From: Corylus avellana
Taxonomy: Eukaryota > Streptophyta > Magnoliopsida > Fagales > Betulaceae
Direction of reading: 5' to 3'
NCBI RefSeq assembly: GCF_901000735.1
Contig: NC_081550.1
Coordinates: 14,116,393-14,180,392 of the forward strand
Length of the DNA stretch: 64,000 bases
Shown: positions 54,839 to 64,000 of the stretch, piece after piece
Layout of the letters: every line of letters starts with the position of its first letter
Position numbering within the stretch: the first letter of the stretch is position 1
The notes under the pieces: generated by a model
Told to the model about the DNA's origin: nothing
Database searches by the model: none
Seen by the model: the letters and a program-made list of their open reading frames with translations, nothing else
Translations under genes and position numbers: made by a program

Positions 54839-56718
54839 AACACAGTAGTATGATAAATATTTAGGGTTGCCAGCTTTAATGGAAAAATGTCGAAACACTG
54901 AATTTCAGCATATAAAAGAAAGGGTGAGGAAGAGAGGTCATGGTTGGAAGGCAAAGTTTCTCTTCTAGGCGGGAAAAGAGATTTTATTAAAGGCTGTGAT
55001 CCAAGCGATACCAACCTATAATATGAGTATATTTCTCTTACTGAAGGAGCTATGCAAGGTGATGAACAAAATTATGCAAAAATTTTGGTAGAGTCATAAG
55101 GAGAATGAAAAAAAAAAAAAAAAAGATTCACTGGAGGAGTTGGGAGATGATGGGTCGCTCCAAATCCGATGGTGTAATGGGTTTTCGTGATCTAAGTTGT
55201 TTTAATAAAGCACTCTTAGCTAAACAAGGGTGGCGATTTGTGCAGAATCCTGTCAGCTTGGTATATACTATTATGAAGGGTAAATATTTCTCTAAAGGTC
55301 TTTCTTGAATCCACAGCTTGGAAGTAAGACTTCGTTTGCATGGTGTAGTATACTTGCGGCTTAAGAGTTACTATAGGAAGGTCTTATATGGCGAATCAAG
55401 GATGGGAAATCAGTTTCCATTCGGGGTGATAGATGGCTGCCAATGTCGAGCTCTTTTACTCCCCATCTAGTTGTTGTAATCTTGCAACAGATACAAAAGT
55501 AGGGGATTTGATTGATCCGAAATTAAGGGGGTGGAACATGCCTCTTATTTATGAACATTTTAATGAGAATGAGGCTGAAGTTATTTGTAATCTACCACTA
55601 AGTAGATATCAAAAGAAGGACAAGCTAATTTGGAGGGTAACAGTAAATGGGATCTTTTTGTAAGAAGTGCTTATTTCATGGAACTTGACCGAAAGGCTAG
55701 TAAAATGGGAGAGGGATCAACTAAAAATGGGAACAGTCCCATTTGGAAGATTATTTGGAACATGCAAGTCTCAAATGCTACTAAAGTGTTTCTATGGAGG
55801 GCCTATAATAATATCCCTCCAACAAGAGATAATTTACAGAAGAGGGGTGTGGTAGAGGATGAGGGGTTGTTTATTTTTTCTTATGGAGACTAAGTCTGTT
55901 CGTCATATATTGTGGGAATGCCCTTCAGCGCAGGATGTATGGGGAGTATGTGATTGAAATATCCAAAAATGCCATAGTGAAGGGGCTTCGTTCATGGAGG
56001 TTTTGAAGGATTTTTTGCTCCCTGTACGCAAGATGAAATGGATTTCGTAGGGTTGGTTTGCCAAAGTATTTGGTTGTGCCGAAATGCTGTCTTGCATGGG
56101 GGTATATTTGTCCATCAAAATCAGATTGTTGTGGAGGCAGGGAGGCTATTGACGCAGTTTCGTCTTGCTGTTCGCAGGACAGAGGAAGAAGGTGTTGTTG
56201 CTACTATTAGCCGGATAATTAAGTGAAAAAATCTCCTTCATGGGAATCTCAAAATTAATTGGGATGTAGCTTTGGATGTACATTTGAAACGCATGGGGGT
56301 GGGGGTGATTGCTCGTGATTCCCAAGTTATGGTTATTGCTGCTCTTAGTAAAACTATCCCAACAATTCAGGACTCAACAATGGCTGAAGCCACTGCTGCA
56401 TTACATGCTATTGAGTTTGGCTGGGACCTACAGATGTGGGATTTTATCCTTGAGGGTGATTCATTAAAAGTTATTGTAGCTCTTAGATCTTTGGAATCTA
56501 ACTGGTGCTGGTTTGGTCAAATTGTGGAGGATGCGCAAGAGGTTTTACAAAGTTTGGGGAGCTACAAGGTATGCCATGTCAAAAGGGGAGCCAATGCAGC
56601 TTCTCATGGGTTAGCCAAAGCAGCAGTTAGGGATGTCATGCATAGGATATGGAGGGATGAAATACCCTTGATTATTCTGAATGTAGTCTCTTTAGAGCAA
56701 CTTGCTCTTTTTGTTTAA
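54839..56718 (+). pseudogene. LINE ORF2, C-terminal half with RNase H
   Basis: Continues the LINE frame after the Copia: [72 protein letters not shown]. Several stops and frameshifts follow, then WKIIWNMQVSNATKVFLWRA and the zinc-binding HILWECPSAQDVW. RNase H (56272-56718) reads INWDVALDVHL, GVGVIARDSQ, AEATAALHAIEF, RGANAASHGLAK. Inactive; same lineage as the LINE at 31999-37884. Confidence 0.85.
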
Positions 56719-57189
56719 AGTTTTATGCTTTAGATTATTTCAACGAAATGAAAGTCTTTTATAAAAAAAGAAAAAAAAAAAAAAAAAAAAAGAAGCCAAA
56801 AGTGCATCGTTTTTGAAATTTGAAAAAGAAAGTTAAATGTCTACACCAACTGCAAGCGCTTTAAAAAAAAAATCATTGTGGAGCAAACTTTAAACAAGTG
56901 GTCTTTTTTCTTTTATTTATTTATTTATTTTAAATCCAGTATTTTACTTACCTTTTCTTCTTTTTTTTTTTATTCAAAGAGCACACTTTAGACTAATCTT
57001 AAGAGTAAGGGAGATTAAAAATAAAAAATAAACTAAACTTAAGAGCTAAGTGCTATAGAATATAATATAACACACTAGTGCGATTTGCCAAAAAGTAAAA
57101 TTGAGGTCTAGCATGTTTGAGTGCTATTTATGATGAGTGTCTTTCTTCTGAGAAGTCAAATTTATCAAAAATGTTTCAGGTATGTAATC

Positions 57190-57400
57190 GAACTTTTATA
57201 ATTATATTGCTCTTGAAAGAGTCTTTTCAACAATGAATATTGTTAAAAAAATCATTTACATGACCAAATGGGATATCAGTAGGTGAATGACTGTATAATT
57301 TTGTAATAAGAATGACATATTTAAGGCTATCAGCAATGAAGAAATCGATCAAATCATATATCAATTTTAAAGTATGAAGACTTGAGGGCAATTGAATAAA
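57190..57400 (+). pseudogene. hAT transposase C-terminal (dimerisation) fragment
   Basis: Plus strand, frameshifted: LAVERVFSTMNIVKK-like at 57208-57250, then MGYQ*VNDCII and AISNEEIDQIIYQF. The ERxFSxMNIVK and LNDCL words are hallmarks of the hAT dimerisation domain of TTF-type elements. It sits just inside the right inverted repeat of 48620-57568 and is its only remaining coding trace. Confidence 0.6.
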
Positions 57401-58682
57401 TTGTAAATTACATTTATATATTTTACGCAATAATTAAAATTTGTTGAATTATTTATTTATTTTGTTAGTTATATTCTTTACTTAAGTTTTATTTAACTTT
57501 TTTTTTTTTTTTCCATTCATTAAAAAAAAATGTGCCCCCTCTGAAAGAAAATACTAGCTTCGCCACTATATATATATAAGGGAAAACTTCACTTTGGCTC
57601 CATGAACTTCCACCCGATTTTACAAACCTCCCTGAACTTCAAAATCTCTCATTTTGGACCCCTAAACTTCAATTTGCTCTCAAATAGGACCCTTCCGTCT
57701 ATTTGAATTGTTATGCTCAAATGGAATGCCTCTCACGTGAAAGCGTGACTTTCACGTGATTTTTTACTCCTGAGTTACCCGTTTTGCCTTCACACTTACT
57801 AACCGAAATACCCAAAATACCCTCACTCAAAAAGGGGCAAAATTAAATCTAAATGTTCCATAATCGACATCACATATTGCCAAACACTTCTAGAAGGAAC
57901 TGCTCGTGCGAACCATTGTCTTCATCGCCGGCGAACCATTGTAGCTGAAGTTTGGTTGTCGATTTGCAGCGTTTTAGTTAGAAATCCCATATAAATCAGT
58001 TCGAATCCACTATAATCAAGTAAGTTTCGTTATCCATAAAATTTAGATTTAGGGTTTGTATTTGAAATTTTTTGAAATTTGTGGTTGATCAATAATTTGT
58101 GTTGAATGTTTGGGGGGTTTTGCATGTAACGCCTCTAGAAGGGATTTTGTGGAGTTTTTAGTCTAGAGTAGTATTTATTTGAAGTGGGTCATATTCTTGT
58201 TGTTTTTTAGATTTGTTGTTTTCTGACAAGGCGTTAAAAGTTATTATATGTTTAGTCAGCTTGTCCTTAGCTTTTTTTTGAAAGATGTTGTTTTTCTAAT
58301 CTAAGTGTGGTCCCCTAGCTTGGACTTGTGTTGGACACGTGATTAGCACTATGAGTTTTATTACATTGAATAAAGTAGTGAAGTGATCCCTTCCATTACT
58401 ACTTATTTGGTTGTTGACCTTAAAAGGTACAAATGTGCTTATACATTGGTAGAGAGGTTTACTTTTTGTTGAAGTTGTTGTTTAGGGTTTATGGGCAATG
58501 TAGTCTTTTGCTGCTATAACCAAACGGGACCACAATGCATAATGTGTAGCATAATGTACTATGCTCTTGAGGTTTTTTTTTTTTTTTATCACTGTTTAGG
58601 GTATTACTACTTCTTGGGGTTTTTTTTATCGTTGTTTAGGGTATTACTACTTCTTGGGGTTTTTTTTATCATTAGGGTTTAG

Positions 58683-59131
58683 GTTATTACTACTTAAACT
58701 TTGTTGGTTTGTTTGGTGGCTGCTCTAAGTACATGGGTAAGATGGAGGATATTCTTAGGATTTATGGTCAATTTTCTAAAAAGTTGTGTATAAATTTTAA
58801 TTAAACTAAGATTAAATATATGCTTTAATTGGGTCCAATTGTTGGCCACCAGTTATGATTGTGTTGTTTTTACTTTGCTGAAATTGTTAGTTGGGTTGTT
58901 TTTATAGGTTATTACTACTTAAAATTTGTTGGTTTGTTTGATGGCTGCTCTGGGTACAGGGGTAAGATGGAGAATATTCTTAGGGTTTAGGGACAATTTT
59001 CTAAAAAGTTGTGTATGGATTTTAATTAAACTAAGATTAAATATATGCTTTGATTGGGCCGGTTGTTGGCCACCAATTATGATTGTGTTGTTTTTACTTT
59101 GCTGAAATTGTTAGTTGGGTTGTTTTTATAA
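58683..59131 (+). repeat. Tandem duplication in the MULE leader, 2 x 225 bp
   Basis: 58683-58907 and 58908-59131 match closely (shared words GTTATTACTACTTAAA, AGATTAAATATATGCTTT, TTGCTGAAATTGTTAG). A shorter repeat of TTTAGGGTATTACTACTTC precedes it at 58595-58660. Confidence 0.85.
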
Positions 59132-60803
59132 TAATGATTGATGAAGACAATATAGGATTATGACAAATGTCTTCTCATTGGTATATTTATAACTTTCTCA
59201 TTGTATTAATTTTTTGTGGTTGGAATTGTTTGGGGTATTGTATTAAACCTTTGACTGTAATGAATGTGGCAGGATACGTGATGGGTACACATTGTATGAT
59301 GTTTGAGGTGCTTCATGTGGGTACTTTTAACAGGCAATATAGGATTAATTATGTAGGGGCGATGTTAGTAATTACCCATACCCATATAATGGGAACAAAT
59401 TGAATTTTTCTGATATAGAGGACATATGTAAGACATATGGGTATAGGTCTGGGGACCTTGTTTATTACAGTGTACCAGGTTTGCCATTAGACCAAGGGTT
59501 AAGACTTCTGTCATCTGACTACAATGTAATTGAAATGGTGGCAAAACATCTAGATCATGATCTTGTAATGTTATATATAGTAACTTATGGTGTAGCAGAT
59601 GATGTAGTTGATGGAGATGAATAAGAAGATTCAGAGTACAGGAGGGTAATTGTGTTTAGGAAGGATGCCTTTTAGGATTCAGTTCTTAGTGATGATACAG
59701 ATTGTCTTGATTCTAATGAGGATACTACTCATCATAGTGGGGCCATTGATGAGGGGGTTGGAAATGCTGAAGAGGTTGTTGACGAGGTAGATGTGGAAGG
59801 GGATGTTGAGGGTGATGCTGTGGAGGGTGATGCTAGGGAGGGTGGGGAAGAGAGGGAAGAGAGTGATAGTAGTGAAGACATGTATGATAATGATAAGCTA
59901 GAGTCATCACATGTTAGTGGTGATGAAAGTAGAGTGCACTCATCTAGTAAGGATGTAACCAAAAGAATCCCTATTGATCGTACTGATATGAATAATCCGA
60001 CATTGATTGTAGGAAATACATTTCATAGTGCAGTGGAATTTAGAAAAGCCATGAGACAATACAATATTAGTAGAGGGAAGGATTTGAAATTCAAGAGAAA
60101 TGAAAATATGAGGGTTGTGATTGTTTGCAAAGAATCAAGGTGCAAGTATAGGGTATATGGGAGGTAGTTGAAGAATGAGATAACATTCATTTTAGTATCC
60201 ATAAGGCCCAAACACACTTGCACTAAGAAGTACGAAAATCATATGGTCACTTCAACTTGGATTGCTGAGTGGTGCATGGATTCTTTTAGGGAGCAGCCAA
60301 ACATGCCCATAGATGTGTTACAGAAAAAGGTGAAAGCAAAATGGAATGTGAATGTCCATGTGAGTTCTTTGTATAGGGCAAGGAAAAGAGCAAGAGAAAT
60401 GATCTATGGGAAATTGGATGAGCAGTACCATCGATTGTGAGATTATTGCTCCATGGTTAGGAGCGCTAATGTGGATAGTTGTTTGATTTTGATGGTTGGG
60501 AGACCAATGCCTCAGGTGCCATGCAGATTTCAAAGGCTTTATTTTTCATTAGCAGCCATGAAGAATAGTTTTGTGGAAGGCTGTAGGCTTGTTGTAGGTC
60601 TTGATGCATGTTTTTTGAAGGGTATGTATAAGGGGCAGATCATGGCTGCTGTGGGCAGGGATGCCAACAACAACATGTATCCTATTGCAATGACTGTTGT
60701 AGAGGCTAAGACAAAAGATAGCTGAACATGGTTTCTAGAGGCGCTTCTTACAGATCTTGGCCCTAGTCGACATATATGGACTTTTATTTCGGATTGACAA
60801 AAG

Positions 60804-60885
60804 GTAAAATAATAGTTATTTATTATTCATATAAATTAAATGTTTAGTGTAATGCAACTAATTATATTTTCAACTATTGTATAAG
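60804..60885 (+). other. Intron of the MULE transposase
   Basis: AAG/GTAAAATAAT ... TTGTATAAG/GCCTC. It lies just after the second catalytic Asp block, where an intron fits the family's protein order. Joining at these sites leaves the next part (LIPSLKQVCPQSEHH) one base out of frame, so a small deletion is likely. Confidence 0.55.
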
Positions 60886-61784
60886 GCCTCATTCCAAGCC
60901 TAAAACAAGTATGTCCGCAGTCTGAGCATCATACATGTGTTTGGCACTTGTACGCTAATTTCAAAAACTCAAGTCATTGGGGTGTGCTACTGAAAGATCT
61001 TATTTGGCAAGCTACCGCATCTTACACAAAGACAGAGTTCTACAGAGTAATGGATAAGATAAAGAGGATTAGTAAGGATGCTCATGCCTACCTAGAGAAC
61101 GTTGATCCTAACACTTGGTGTAAGGGATGGATAAATACAAATTGTAAGTCTAGCTTCTTACACAACAATACTTGTGAGAGTTTCAATTCATTGATCAAAA
61201 AATACCGTGACCAGACAATCTTGAGCATGTTGGAAGGTATTAGATGTAAGTTGATGAGAAGGTATGTGAGGAAAACTGAGTTAATTAGTTCAATGGAGGA
61301 GGCCTTTGGGCCAATATTAGGAAGAAGCTAGAAAAAAGAAGAGGATGAAGCTAGTAATTGTTGGTGTACATATGCCGTTCAGGATATGTTTGAAGTTGAG
61401 TACATTGGATGAACCAAGAAATTCTAATTCAGTTAGGAATGGGGGGTAACAAGAATCAATGTGGGTACTGCATGGAGTTTGGTCATAACAAGAGGTCATG
61501 TGTTGCCAAGCAGAGACAAGAGGAACAAAGGTCACGTGTCAGACAATACTACAGAGATAATGAATCAATTGACTGGAATTTGGACATGGTAATGGCTTAT
61601 TCATTGATAATATTTACTGTTTAGTGTTTACTGCTTATTGTTTAATTTACTAAATTGGTTTACATATCTTCAACTGCCATTTCAACTACCGGCAGGAAAA
61701 AGAGAAGAGTGAACACACCATCAGGTTCAAACAAGGCAGGGGGATCACAATCTGGTGGTTGTTCAAAAACCATAAGTCAAACAC

Positions 61785-61955
61785 CTTCACAGCCTGCATC
61801 CCAGCCTGCATTTAGGTCAACCTCATATATTGCATCACTGCATGTCTCATAGACTGCATCCCAGCCTACAGCATAGCCTGCATTTAGGCCAGCCTCACCG
61901 AATGCATCACTGCATGTCTCACAGCCTGCATTTAGGCCATGTTTAGAGATTGCAT
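61785..61955 (+). repeat. Repeated CAGCCTGCATTTAGG units in the transposase C-terminal region
   Basis: Units of 15-50 bases built on CAGCCTGCAT and TGCATCACTGCATGTCTCA recur at least three times and encode a Ser/Pro/Gln-rich low-complexity stretch. Stops now interrupt it. Confidence 0.6.
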
Positions 61956-62639
61956 AACAACACTAGTCACAGCATGTGGGAGTAGCAACTTCTGTCAACC
62001 AGCATGTGAGAACTGCACATTCTACCACTCAACCAGTAAGAACAGCAACATATTTTGCATACAAACTGAATTTGAGTAATTCTTCATATTCTGTAAATTA
62101 AACCCTTAAAAAAAATTAGAGGCCTGATTGTATGTGATTAATTGCAGCCATCTACCATATTTGGGAATAAGAAGAAAAGAACCCTAGGATTGGCCACAAG
62201 GACAAAGGCAGGTGGTAGGTTGAGGGAACATGTTAGGAGTGGAAAAAAACCTACCAACAAGCAGAAGATTATTGTTGACTTCATTGGTAACCCTGCTGGG
62301 CCACCCCCAATTTTAGGTGGTGGACCAGTATGCTCTTGGGGTCCTCCCAGAGCTGGTGGTATGACATTTCGTACTGCCCCACCTGATGTTGAAATACATA
62401 AGAGAAAAGGGACAGCTGCTGACCATCCTCCAGGTTTTGACAACCATGTTAAAAGAATGGACATGGGGAAAGATAAATCCACCAAAACAGTGAAGGACAA
62501 AGCGAAGCAGAAAATGTAGGAACCATGAATGTTATTGTGTGAGTTGGTTCCTGGTCTCTCAACCAGCAGTAGACAACTTTTAGAAAATGCAAGAACCATG
62601 AATGTTTTGCAGAAAATGCAGGAACCATGAATGTTATTA

Positions 62640-62995
62640 TGTTTTGGCAACATTTATGCAACTTTTGGATTAGAATCAAATATGTAATTTCTTAAGTAGT
62701 TGTGATTATATATGTAGTGTTTGCTATGATTTTGATAGTTGGATTAGTTTAGGAGTTCTTACACATTTGGTGTTAATTTGGTGTAAATTTTGTAGTGTTT
62801 GAATTGATTTTGATAGTTAGATTAATTTTGATGGTCATGTATGTTTTTGACAACATTTTTGCAACTTTCGGATTAGAATTAAATAATGAAGGATCTTAAG
62901 TAGTTGTGATTATATATGTAGTGTTTGCTATGATTTTGATAATTGGATTAGTTTAGTAGTTCTTACACATTTGGTGTTAATTTGGTCTAAATTTT
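62640..62995. repeat. Direct repeat between the two MULE genes, about 155 bp, offset 200
   Basis: AAGTAGTTGTGATTATATATG, GTGTTTGCTATGATTTTGATA and TTCTTACACATTTGGTGTTAA occur in both 62640-62795 and 62840-62995. Also AGGAACCATGAATGTT three times in 62518-62635. Confidence 0.75.
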
Positions 62996-63371
62996 GTGGA
63001 TGACAACATGTGGATGACAATATTTAGCCAATGTTTTATTTCTTAATATGAAGGTAACACAACAGCAAGCAATAATAGAAATTGGGGTCACAATACTATA
63101 AATTTAGCGGACAAATCCATTTCAATACTAGAGTCAATTGTACCAACAAAATTCATACAAACCATAACAAATATTACAACATAACTAAAACCTAAAAAAA
63201 ATTACGAAAATGGTCAATTCATACAAGTTTGATACAAATAAAGACAACAAAATGTCTATTTCAGCTGCTTAACATCAGCCTTGATTCAAGTCCATTAGAA
63301 AAAAGGAAACACATCAATACAGCAACAAGACACCAACAACATGCAAGTGCAACTCAAAACTTCAGCTACAT

Positions 63372-63847
63372 CTAACGATACTTATTCTCAACCCTTTGAA
63401 GTTTAAGTTCAAAATTAGCAGCATCAACTTCAATTTTTGACTTGTACTCAGCAAACTCAATTTTGCATTTGAAGACTTCCATTGCCCTTTCGGACTTCAA
63501 TTCGTTCCGCCACTCTATCAACTTCGACATCACTCGATCATCGCACACACAAATTTCTAGTTCAACCCATTTAAAAAAATTGCAATCACAATTTTTTTTC
63601 ATTTAGCATAATCACAAAAATTAGGGTTTAACCAATTACTACATAATTTTGGCATAACGGGATGAGCAGAAAATTTTCGTGAAAAAATAAATTCTCAAAC
63701 ACATCTTACCAAATAATTAACACAAGCATAAAACTTTTTGCCATGATTTTTAGTTGTTGATGCAGTTTTGATAACTGTTTTGCTCCCACATTTGCAAATT
63801 GGATAGCTCGATCCTGAATCACATACCTCACCCTCGAAGTGCTCCAT
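63372..63847 (-). CDS. GRF-type zinc finger protein with charged helical tail, inside the MULE
   Basis: Two exons on the minus strand. Exon 1 (63847-63710) starts MEHFEGEVCDSGSSYPICKC and ends FYACVNYL at a good donor TTG/GTAAGA. Exon 2 (63602-63372) reads MKKNCDCNFFKWVELEI, then KLIEWRNELKSERAME and a Lys/Glu-rich helix to the stop. Together they give about 122 residues. The pattern PxCxC, about 20 residues, FYxC, then CxFFKW is that of GRF zinc fingers, which bind nucleic acid; small plant proteins of this type with helical tails (At4g04775-like) are known but uncharacterised. The acceptor side reads GCTAA/ATG where AG is expected, so either a point mutation killed splicing or another acceptor is used. 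It converges with the transposase gene, as mudrB does in MuDR. Function unknown. Confidence 0.65.
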
Positions 63848-64000
63848 ATTTCACCGTCGTCACCTCACCGGTACTGAGTAGTGGGTAATTTTGCCGCCGG
63901 TATTGGGTAGTGGGTAATTTCGCCCGTGGATGATAGAATCAACTTTCATCGATACTAGGTATCGCTATCGTGTGGGATTTTTCATTGTCGTGACGTCGTT
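63848..64000. promoter_or_regulatory. Upstream region of the GRF gene
   Basis: Would hold the promoter of the minus-strand GRF gene. It contains a two-copy tandem unit built on GTATTGGGTAGTGGGTAATTT (63870-63930). No TATA box is evident before the window ends. Confidence 0.35.

Larger units (their letters stand above)
48802..56792 (+). mobile_element. 5'-truncated L1-like LINE, interrupted by Copia
   Basis: LINE sequence at 48802-49131 and 54834-56792. Its left end falls inside the reverse transcriptase (GDPLSPYLFIMCAEV), so it is 5'-truncated. It ends in a poly(A)-rich run at 56762-56792. Near-identical 10-bp words AAGCCCAAAG (48792-48801) and AAGCCAAAAG (56793-56802) look like its target duplication. 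Confidence 0.8.
48620..57568 (+). mobile_element. TTF-type hAT element hosting a LINE and a Copia
   Basis: Left end TAGGGGCGGAGGGAG and right end CTAGCTTCGCCACTA are imperfect inverted repeats of the ends seen on TTF-zinc-finger hAT elements. Flanks TGTATATA (48612-48619) and TATATATA (57569-57576) could be an 8-bp target duplication with one mismatch, though they lie in AT repeats. Own sequence remains at 48620-48801 and 56793-57568, including the transposase tail at about 57190-57400. Confidence 0.6.
59280..62519 (+). pseudogene. mudrA-type MULE transposase
   Basis: Domains in order. PB1-like N-terminal domain (59280-59623) with VYYSVPGLPLDQGLRLLSSDYN-type sequence. Acidic linker (59760-59960). 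MuDR DNA-binding domain (59990-60430): VGNTFHSAVEFRKAMRQYNI, CRYRVYG-like and WIAEWCMDSFREQPN. DDE catalytic domain: first Asp in VVGLDACFLKG (60594-60624), GRDANNNMYPIAMTVVEA, second Asp in FISD (60784-60798), Glu in NNTCESFNSLIKKYRDQ (61165-61215). An intron fits 60804-60885 (GT...AG). A CCHC knuckle CGYCMEFGHNKRSC (61457-61501) follows, and a basic C-terminal part (62142-62519). The SWIM zinc finger normally between the catalytic domain and the knuckle is missing. Several in-frame stops. Inactive. Confidence 0.85.
57579..64000 (+). mobile_element. Mutator-like element (MULE), left end and body
   Basis: The left terminal sequence AAGGGAAAACTTCACTTTGGC starts immediately after the hAT. Within it: leader with repeats, a mudrA-type transposase (59280-62519, plus) and a convergent GRF-zinc-finger gene (63847-63372, minus). 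The right inverted repeat is not in the window, so the end lies beyond 64000. Confidence 0.7.

Noticed and set aside
59732..59962. Minus-strand Ser/Thr/Pro-rich frame
   Set aside because: Antisense of the acidic linker of the transposase (GAT/GAG repeats).
61785..61955. Regular repeats resembling a CRISPR-type array
   Set aside because: Units vary in length, lack unique spacers and encode a low-complexity tail of the MULE transposase in a plant genome.
1..64000. tRNA and rRNA genes
   Set aside because: I saw no cloverleaf with matching A and B boxes and no rRNA core; tRNA-like words were only the retroelement primer-binding sites. A tRNAscan run would settle it.

Overview
The window reads as nuclear DNA of a flowering plant, most likely a eudicot: it is AT-rich, dense in transposable elements, and holds remnants of a coiled-coil NBS-LRR resistance gene and of a plant UDP-xylose-type nucleotide-sugar transporter. 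I found no intact single-copy host gene. Nearly everything recognisable is a transposon or a decayed host-gene fragment, so the annotation is mostly a stratigraphy of insertions. I cannot name the species.

Layout. 1-999: 5' end of a Copia element on the minus strand (open gag, primer site, 5' LTR). 1000-2640: a GC-rich minisatellite in two opposite orientations around a 212-base assembly gap, interrupted by a hAT-like element. 3028-5451: minus-strand CC-NBS-LRR pseudogene lacking its P-loop. 5840-10830: AT-rich intergenic DNA with several inverted-repeat MITEs. 10835-11546: last exons of a transporter gene. 11850-18830: LINE, Copia and TTF-type hAT fragments plus the front end of a Gypsy element (2.07-kb LTR, primer site, gag) carrying a nested 1.57-kb insertion and, within that, a 333-bp Mutator-type MITE. 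20467-24652: a minus-strand gypsy-type gag-like gene beside a plus-strand LTR, consistent with the antisense extra gene of Tat-lineage Gypsy elements. 24809-30400: a hAT element with a perfect 8-bp target duplication and two long inverted-repeat elements.

30405-42622 is a tandem duplication of about 3.1 kb. The first copy contains a nearly full-length L1-like LINE (31999-37884, minus strand) that is absent from the second copy, which keeps the empty site. 42623-48611 is mostly AT-rich, with scattered MITEs.

48620-57568 is a nest three elements deep: a TTF-type hAT holds a 5'-truncated LINE, which holds a Copia element with 308-bp LTRs and target duplication CTTGC. Directly after it, from about 57579 to beyond the window end, lies a large Mutator-like element (MULE). 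It carries a degraded mudrA-type transposase on the plus strand and, convergent to it, a small two-exon GRF-zinc-finger and helical-tail gene on the minus strand. That layout recalls mudrA/mudrB of maize MuDR and is the most interesting candidate system here.
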